The position numbers and the translations under genes were made by a program. A DNA stretch of 9,799 bases, from NCBI GenBank assembly GCA_937907715.1, contig CALERM010000051.1, positions 1 to 9,799 of the forward strand, written 5' to 3'. How positions within the stretch are numbered: the stretch's first letter is position 1; each line of letters starts with the position of its first letter. Source of the DNA: an uncultured Clostridia bacterium. Its GTDB lineage: Bacteria > Bacillota > Clostridia > Oscillospirales > Oscillospiraceae. The notes under the pieces are model-generated. The model saw only the letters and a list, made by a program, of their open reading frames with translations. It was not told the origin of the DNA and made no database searches. Of this stretch, positions 5,496 through 9,799 are shown piece by piece.

Positions 5496-7592
5496 ATGGA
5501 ATATACAGCCAGAATGAACGAGCATGCGCTCGTCAGCCGCGCGGCTGCGGCAGGAAGCTGCGTGCTGCTCAAAAATGTCGCCAATACACTGCCGTTTGCC
5601 GGAACCCCTGACGCGCCCGTGCGCGTCGCCGTCTTCGGCATCGGTCAGATTTTTACCCCCACCGGGCTTTCCGGCATGGACCCGTGGCGCAGAATCGGGA
5701 TTCTGGACGGACTCGCCGCAGAGCCCGCCGTCGCGCAGGACACGCTGCTGGCGCACAAATACCGCGCCTGGGCGCTCGAGCATCCGGAGGGCAGCGAGAT
5801 GCCGCTGGGAAATCTCAGCATGGAGGAGTTCGCGTCCTCCGACGACGCTGCCGTCGTCGTTCTGGCGCGCCCGGCGGCGCACTATGACCCGAAGCTCACC
5901 AACTTCGAGCAGGACATGCTCAAAAAGGTCACGGGCGCATTTTCCCGCGTCGTGCTGGTCCTTGCCGCGCCGGGCTACATGGAGCTGACGCAGGAGGCAA
6001 GAAGCTGCGGCGCCATCGTCTTTCTCGGGCTTGCCGGGCAGGAGGCGGGCTATGCGCTGGCAGATGTCCTGACCGGCAGGGTCTGCCCGTCCGGCAAGCT
6101 GTCGTTCAGCTGGCCGGAGAAGCTCGAATCGTTCGGGCTTGCCGCGCAGCAGCTGGACAGCTTCCTCGGCTACCGCTATTTTGACACCTTCGGCGGCGAG
6201 CTTCTTTTCCCGTTCGGCTACGGTCTTGGCTACGGCAAGGCGGAGTTCAGCTCGGTCAGCGTGGGGCTCGACGGCTGCGAGGTGACGGTGAGCGCGACCG
6301 TGGAAAACACCGGAGAAACGTATCCGGTGCAGGAGGTCGTGCAGGTCTACTGCTCCCGCCCGGACAGCGGGAAAACAGGTCCCGCGTGGTTCCTCGACAC
6401 GTTCCGGAAGACGCAGGTCCTCGCCCCGGGCGAAAAGCAGACGCTGCATCTGCGCTTCCCGGTGACAGAGCTTGCCATCTTCCGCGAAAAAGCCTCCGCC
6501 TATGTGCTGGAGGAGGGCTACTATGATATCCGCGTCGGCAGCAGCTCGCGCGCAACGTGCCTTGCCGGCTCCATCCGGCTGACGCGCTCTGCCGTGGTGC
6601 GGGCGGTGACGCCGTGCGCGTTCCCGGACGCCGACCTTCCGGCAAGAAAAGAGCCGGTCCGGCTCTACACCTACCCCGGCGAGGCAGAAGAGCTGGAAAC
6701 CGCGCGCCGCCGCGCCATCCGTCTGTCAGACCGGAACCTGCCGCGCCGCAGCCGCAAAAAGGGTCGTCCGTTCACCGGCTGCCGCGGAGACGACGCGCGT
6801 CACACGCTCGACGAGGTCAAATCCGGCGCATGCAGCGCGTTTACCTTCGTCGCCGGCATGGACGATACCAGCCTCCGAAAGCTCGTCTGCGACTTTGGCT
6901 TCTGCCCGTCCGACGTTCCAGGCGCCCTGGGCGCTTCGGCGGAGCTTCCGCGCTATGGGCTCGCGCCCATGACGATTGCCTCCGGCGTGTGTGGTCTGGC
7001 CCTCAAAAAGGACCTGGAGCAGGACGACGGCAGCTTCCGCCATCAGTACACGACCGGCTTTCCCGCGCCCGGCATGCTTGCCTGCTCGTTTGACCCGGAC
7101 CTCATCTTCTCGGTCGGCAAGGCAATCGGTCGGGAAATGCAGGAATACGGCGTGGCGTTCTGCCTCGCCCCCGGCTGCGCGCTGCAGCGTACGCCTTTTG
7201 ACGCGGTGTCACAGGAGTCGTGGTCAGAGGACCCGGTGCTGACCGGGCAGTGTGCGCTGTTTTTCTGCAAGGGCGTGCAGACGCACGGGGCGGCAATTCT
7301 GCGGACGGGCACGCTGCCGCGCAGTCTGGAGATTCGCCTGTCTTCGCTGCGCGATATCTACGCGCTTCCGTTTGAAATTGCCGCAAGCGCGTGCAAGGCG
7401 GCGCTGCTGCCGGACTCTACCGTCAATGGAGAAGCGCTCGGCGAGGACTGCGATCTCATCCGCTCGTTGATCATCGACTGGAAATTCGGCGGCATGTTCC
7501 TCTCGGACGGCGAACGCTATACGCAGGAGCCGGACCGCGTGACGCTGGAGCGCTCCGCGCTTCGCATCGTGCGTGTTCTGACGCAGAAGTAA
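5496..7592 (+). CDS. Permuted glycoside hydrolase family 3-like protein, possibly non-catalytic
   Basis: The 698-aa protein has GH3 domains in permuted order. First comes a GH3 C-terminal-type alpha/beta domain (about 5-245; GSCVLLKNVANTLPF near the start, GRVCPSGKLSFSWPE at 194-208, LLFPFGYGLGYGKAEF at 236-251). Next is a fibronectin III-like domain (about 255-365). A shortened GH3 barrel-like part follows (about 435-698). Such permutation is known in rumen GH3 beta-glucosidases. Barrel motifs still visible are FPAPGMLACSFDPDL, GVAFCLAPGCALQRTPF and E-x-WSEDP (about 574-580), DIYALPFEIA (620-629) and GGMFLSDG, where D671 is the likely nucleophile position. The DGPAGL substrate motif instead reads ASGVCGLAL, no KHF-x-x-N motif follows the SEDP region, and the usual EG-x-DR acid/base region reads AAHYDP. 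No signal peptide is seen, so it is probably cytoplasmic. It is a single-gene unit. GH3 ancestry is well supported; hydrolase activity is doubtful. Confidence 0.85.
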   Translation: MEYTARMNEHALVSRAAAAGSCVLLKNVANTLPFAGTPDAPVRVAVFGIGQIFTPTGLSGMDPWRRIGILDGLAAEPAVAQDTLLAHKYRAWALEHPEGSEMPLGNLSMEEFASSDDAAVVVLARPAAHYDPKLTNFEQDMLKKVTGAFSRVVLVLAAPGYMELTQEARSCGAIVFLGLAGQEAGYALADVLTGRVCPSGKLSFSWPEKLESFGLAAQQLDSFLGYRYFDTFGGELLFPFGYGLGYGKAEFSSVSVGLDGCEVTVSATVENTGETYPVQEVVQVYCSRPDSGKTGPAWFLDTFRKTQVLAPGEKQTLHLRFPVTELAIFREKASAYVLEEGYYDIRVGSSSRATCLAGSIRLTRSAVVRAVTPCAFPDADLPARKEPVRLYTYPGEAEELETARRRAIRLSDRNLPRRSRKKGRPFTGCRGDDARHTLDEVKSGACSAFTFVAGMDDTSLRKLVCDFGFCPSDVPGALGASAELPRYGLAPMTIASGVCGLALKKDLEQDDGSFRHQYTTGFPAPGMLACSFDPDLIFSVGKAIGREMQEYGVAFCLAPGCALQRTPFDAVSQESWSEDPVLTGQCALFFCKGVQTHGAAILRTGTLPRSLEIRLSSLRDIYALPFEIAASACKAALLPDSTVNGEALGEDCDLIRSLIIDWKFGGMFLSDGERYTQEPDRVTLERSALRIVRVLTQK

Positions 7593-7602
7593 CCCATACG
7601 CC

Positions 7603-7644
7603 AAAAGCCCCGAACCTGTCCGTTGCGGCAGCTTCGGGGCTTTT
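7603..7644. terminator. Bidirectional intrinsic terminator
   Basis: AAAAGCCCCGAA (7603-7614) pairs perfectly with TTCGGGGCTTTT (7633-7644), and the loop contains a smaller CTG-CCG/CGGCAG stem with one bulged T. The plus side ends in a T run for the GH3-like gene, and the minus side in CTTTTGG for lysA. It lies between these two convergent genes. Confidence 0.9.
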
Positions 7645-7650
7645 TCATCG

Positions 7651-8952
7651 TTACATATCGAGCGCGGTCAGATCGTCGACGGTTTCGCGGCGGACGGCGA
7701 GCGTGGGCTTGCCGCCTTTGAGCATCACGACCGGCGGGCGCGGAATGCGGTTATAGTTGGACGCCATGGAGTAGTTGTATGCGCCCGTGGTGCAGACGGC
7801 AATCAGATCACCGCGCTTCGGCTCCGGCAGCAGCACATCCGGCTGGATGATATCGCCGCTTTCGCAGCAGCGCCCGACCACATCGCAGCGGAAGTTCGCT
7901 TCCTCCCCTGCCCGGTTTGCAAGATACACCGTGTATTTCGAGCCGTAGAGCGCGTAACGGGGGTTGTCTGTCATGCCGCCGTCGACGGAGACATAGTTCT
8001 TGTAGCCCGGAATGGACTTCGTGCTGCCCGCGGTATAGAGCGTCATGCCGGCGTCAGCGACGATGCTCCTGCCCGGCTCGAGCAGAACCGCCGGAACGGA
8101 AAGCCCCAGCTCGCAGCAAATACTCCGGATTGCCTCGGCAAGCGATTCAATATTTGCGGCAATGTCGACCGCGGGGTCCGCGTCGGTATAGCGCACGCCG
8201 TAGCCGCCGCCGAGATCCAGCAGCTGCATGTCCGCGCCGAGCTTTCGCTTCATATCGGCGGCAAAGGTCAGCATGATCTTCGCCGCGTCATGGTAGACGC
8301 TTCCGTCTTCGTCAAAGACCTGCGAGCCGACGTGGCAGTGGTAGCCCATCAGGCGGATGTTGGGAAGGCTCAAGGCGAGACGGACAAAGTTCTCTGCCTG
8401 CCCGGTTTCGATTGCGACGCCGAATTTGGAGTCGACCTTGCCGGTGGCGACGGCTTCATAGGTGTGCGGGTCGATGCCCGGCGTCAGACGCAGCAGCACC
8501 TTCTGCCGGATGCCCCGGCTTTTTGCCTCGCGGCTGATGATTTCCAGCTCCTGCTCATGGTCGGCGACAAAATAGCCGACGTTCGCCGCCATTGCGTAGG
8601 AAATGTCAGCGTCGGTTTTGTTGTTGCCGTGGAAAAAGGCGCGCTCCATCTGGAAGCCCGCGCGCTTTGCCGTCGCAATCTCGCCCGCGGAGACGACGTC
8701 GATCGCCATGCCCTCGTCCTGCATGATGGCGTAGATGCGCTTGAAGCTGGCGGCCTTGCTGGCATAGAGCGGAAAGCTCCCATCCCCGAACGCGCGCGCC
8801 ATCGCGGTCTTATACACGCGGCAGTTTTCGCGGATGCGGTCCTCATCCATGAGATACAGCGGCGTTTTGTAGTGCGCCGCGAGCCGGACCGTATCCTCGC
8901 CCGCAAACGTCAAGTGACCGCTTTCATTGATGCCGATGTTGCTGCACAGCAT
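7651..8952 (-). CDS. lysA: Diaminopimelate decarboxylase
   Basis: The 433-aa, PLP-dependent fold-type III enzyme converts meso-diaminopimelate to L-lysine, the last step of lysine synthesis, in the cytoplasm. The PLP Schiff-base lysine is K66 (YASKAAS). Other motifs are HCHVGSQ (205-211), the phosphate-binding glycine loop LDLGGGYG (245-252), EPGRS (292-296), the active-site cysteine motif CCESGD (362-367) and YNYSMASNYN near the C-terminus. The CESGD and EPGR motifs favour diaminopimelate decarboxylase over carboxynorspermidine, ornithine or arginine decarboxylases. The length is close to family normal (about 415-440). GAGGTGG lies 6 nt before the ATG. A strong promoter stands at 8985-9014 and terminators flank both ends, so it is transcribed alone. 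The leader is short, so no lysine riboswitch fits. Confidence 0.97.
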   Translation of the reverse strand: MLCSNIGINESGHLTFAGEDTVRLAAHYKTPLYLMDEDRIRENCRVYKTAMARAFGDGSFPLYASKAASFKRIYAIMQDEGMAIDVVSAGEIATAKRAGFQMERAFFHGNNKTDADISYAMAANVGYFVADHEQELEIISREAKSRGIRQKVLLRLTPGIDPHTYEAVATGKVDSKFGVAIETGQAENFVRLALSLPNIRLMGYHCHVGSQVFDEDGSVYHDAAKIMLTFAADMKRKLGADMQLLDLGGGYGVRYTDADPAVDIAANIESLAEAIRSICCELGLSVPAVLLEPGRSIVADAGMTLYTAGSTKSIPGYKNYVSVDGGMTDNPRYALYGSKYTVYLANRAGEEANFRCDVVGRCCESGDIIQPDVLLPEPKRGDLIAVCTTGAYNYSMASNYNRIPRPPVVMLKGGKPTLAVRRETVDDLTALDM

Positions 8953-8984
8953 TTTTTGCCACCTCTTTGCTTTTGATGCTCTTT

Positions 8985-9014
8985 ATTATAATAAATTCTC
9001 CGGGCGGTGTCGAT
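8985..9014 (-). promoter_or_regulatory. lysA promoter
   Basis: On the minus strand, TCGACA (9009-9014) and a perfect TATAAT (8985-8990) are separated by 18 nt. The start codon at 8952 follows about 32 nt downstream of the -10. The expected 5' leader is about 25-30 nt, too short to hold a lysine riboswitch. Confidence 0.65.
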
Positions 9015-9135
9015 TGTCTGTGTGTACAAACTTTTTTCCTGACGCGCGCCCGCTTTCCACGCCTGCGTCAAACATACCGATTTGATTGGTAGGTGTTTCC
9101 TGTTTTCCCATCTTTTCTCCCATCTGCGCAGAAAA

Positions 9136-9159
9136 GCAGCCCCGGAAATCCGGGGCTGC
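9136..9159 (-). terminator. Intrinsic terminator after the DUF6672-like gene
   Basis: GCAGCCCCGGA (9136-9146) pairs with TCCGGGGCTGC (9149-9159), a GC-rich stem of 10-11 bp with a very tight loop. On the minus strand it is followed by TTTTC. It lies about 27 bp beyond the stop of the minus-strand gene ending at 9187. The remaining bases up to the lysA promoter (9015-9135) show no gene. Confidence 0.85.
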
Positions 9160-9186
9160 CTGCTCTCTTGTCTGCGTGTGCAGCGT

Positions 9187-9663
9187 TTAGATGTCGCCTT
9201 CGATGTCGATGCTGAACTCGTCGCCGGGCAGTTCCTCGTCCTCTGCGCTGGTGTCCTCTTCGGTTGCCACGGGGACAAACTGCGAGATGTACACATCCTG
9301 GTCCAGCCCCGCAAGGAAGCCGGGAATGTTGATAACGATGCCGTCCATGTTGTAAGGCAGCTTAATCTGATACGTTTCGGTCGTCTCGTCGCCGCCCTTT
9401 TCCTGGGTGATCTCTAACGTCATTTCGAAGTTCTGACCAATCCAGGTCGCCATGCCGCGCTCCTTGTCGTAGAGCTTGGCGACGCGCTCGTCATTGACGT
9501 AAACGCAGACCTTGTAGGGCGTGTCGTAGGTTTCGCCGTTCACTTCCAGCTTCTTGTTGTCGAAGTAGACGGTGTGACCGCGACCGATGACCATCATGAC
9601 CGCCGCGATGGCAAGCAGAATGACGATGGCGCCGAGGCGGAAGAAAAGTGTGCGTTTTTTCAT
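9187..9663 (-). CDS. Small membrane-anchored protein, DUF6672-like, unknown function
   Basis: The 158-aa protein has a short basic N-terminus (MKKRTLFFR) and one transmembrane or uncleaved signal helix (about 9-27). An extracytoplasmic segment follows, starting RGHTVYFDNK (28-37), with probable beta strands through about residue 133. The tail (134-158) is strongly acidic (EEDTSAEDEE...). From memory this resembles the DUF6672 group of clostridial proteins found beside ABC-transporter permeases; that family name should be treated as tentative. Its ATG overlaps the stop of the upstream gene (ATGA), and AGGAGGAGG lies just before it inside the upstream gene, so the two proteins are probably translationally coupled and act together at the membrane. 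No catalytic motif is visible. Confidence 0.75.
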   Translation of the reverse strand: MKKRTLFFRLGAIVILLAIAAVMMVIGRGHTVYFDNKKLEVNGETYDTPYKVCVYVNDERVAKLYDKERGMATWIGQNFEMTLEITQEKGGDETTETYQIKLPYNMDGIVINIPGFLAGLDQDVYISQFVPVATEEDTSAEDEELPGDEFSIDIEGDI

Positions 9664-9799
9664 TTTGCTTCCTCCTCCTTCTGCGCGGCAGCAAGCTCCT
9701 GCCCTGCCATGCTCTTATTTCTGCGCTTCTTGGTTTCGTACATAATGAGCGCCACCGTGATAACGCCGTAGGAGATGAACACGCGGAAGTATTCGCCGA
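9660..9799 (-). CDS. C-terminus of a membrane protein, possibly ABC-transporter permease (partial)
   Basis: Only the last 45 residues lie in the window; the start is beyond the right edge. The fragment begins GEYFRVFISYGVITVALIMY, a hydrophobic membrane-spanning segment, and continues ETKKRRNKS, a positively charged stop-transfer stretch. It ends in an Ala/Glu/Lys-rich cytoplasmic tail (AAAQKEEEAK). This is the usual ending of an inner-membrane permease of the sugar/BMP-type ABC class, but the fragment is too short to prove it. The stop overlaps the next gene by 4 nt (ATGA), and the tail codons double as that gene's ribosome binding site. Confidence 0.6.
   Translation of the reverse strand, partial: GEYFRVFISYGVITVALIMYETKKRRNKSMAGQELAAAQKEEEAK

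Noticed and set aside
5466..6449. Minus-strand reading frame of 327 codons opposite the GH3-like gene
   Set aside because: Antisense shadow with atypical composition; it would also overlap the GH3-like promoter region.
8953..9186. Lysine riboswitch or small RNA upstream of lysA
   Set aside because: The promoter at 8985-9014 leaves too short a leader for a riboswitch. The only strong structure in the gap is the terminator of the opposite end gene; a small ACCGAT/ATTGGT hairpin at 9076-9090 is too short to interpret.
1..9799. CRISPR array, insertion sequence or anti-phage system
   Set aside because: No regularly spaced repeats, transposase, nuclease or other defence-type gene is present on either strand.

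Overview
The window looks like chromosomal DNA from a GC-rich, Gram-positive clostridial bacterium, most likely a gut Oscillospiraceae/Ruminococcaceae-type Firmicute. The reasons are: tRNA genes with an encoded CCA, strong AGGAGG-type ribosome binding sites, sigma-A-like promoters, an OmpR-family two-component system next to a single-TM HtrA protease, and a permuted GH3-like protein of the Ruminococcus/Butyrivibrio kind. The taxonomic call is inference; there is no rRNA or marker gene here to fix it.

Layout, left to right. Positions 1-93 hold no convincing gene and abut the 3' end of a tRNA-Gly(CCC) on the minus strand (94-167) with its own promoter. Diverging from it is a metal-dependent amidohydrolase (310-1596, +). 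A perfect bidirectional hairpin terminator separates this from a convergent minus-strand block. Read in its own direction, that block is: response regulator (5279-4584), sensor histidine kinase (4587-3154, ATGA overlap), then a membrane-anchored HtrA serine protease (3037-1646). Diverging from the response regulator is a 698-aa GH3-like protein (5496-7592, +). Its domains are in permuted order and several canonical catalytic motifs are missing. A second bidirectional terminator separates it from convergent lysA (8952-7651, diaminopimelate decarboxylase, with its own good promoter). After a further terminator come two translationally coupled minus-strand genes cut by the window edge: a small membrane-anchored protein resembling the DUF6672 group (9663-9187), and upstream of it the C-terminus of a membrane protein, possibly an ABC-transporter permease.

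How the parts may work together. The kinase, regulator and HtrA make an envelope-stress module similar in logic to CssRS-HtrA or CiaRH-HtrA. The promoters of the regulator gene and of htrA share a 17-bp element, TTTACA-N5-TTCA followed by two variable bases, at nearly the same distance from the -10 box. This suggests that the regulator activates both its own operon and htrA. The amidohydrolase, GH3-like protein and lysA each appear to be single-gene transcription units and show no obvious link to that module.

The items most worth a second look are the shared regulator box, the permuted and apparently catalytically eroded GH3-like protein, the cysteine cluster and altered G1 box in the kinase, and the mismatched anticodon stem of the tRNA beside a possible mobile-element junction. 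I did not find a CRISPR array, insertion sequence or obvious new defence system.
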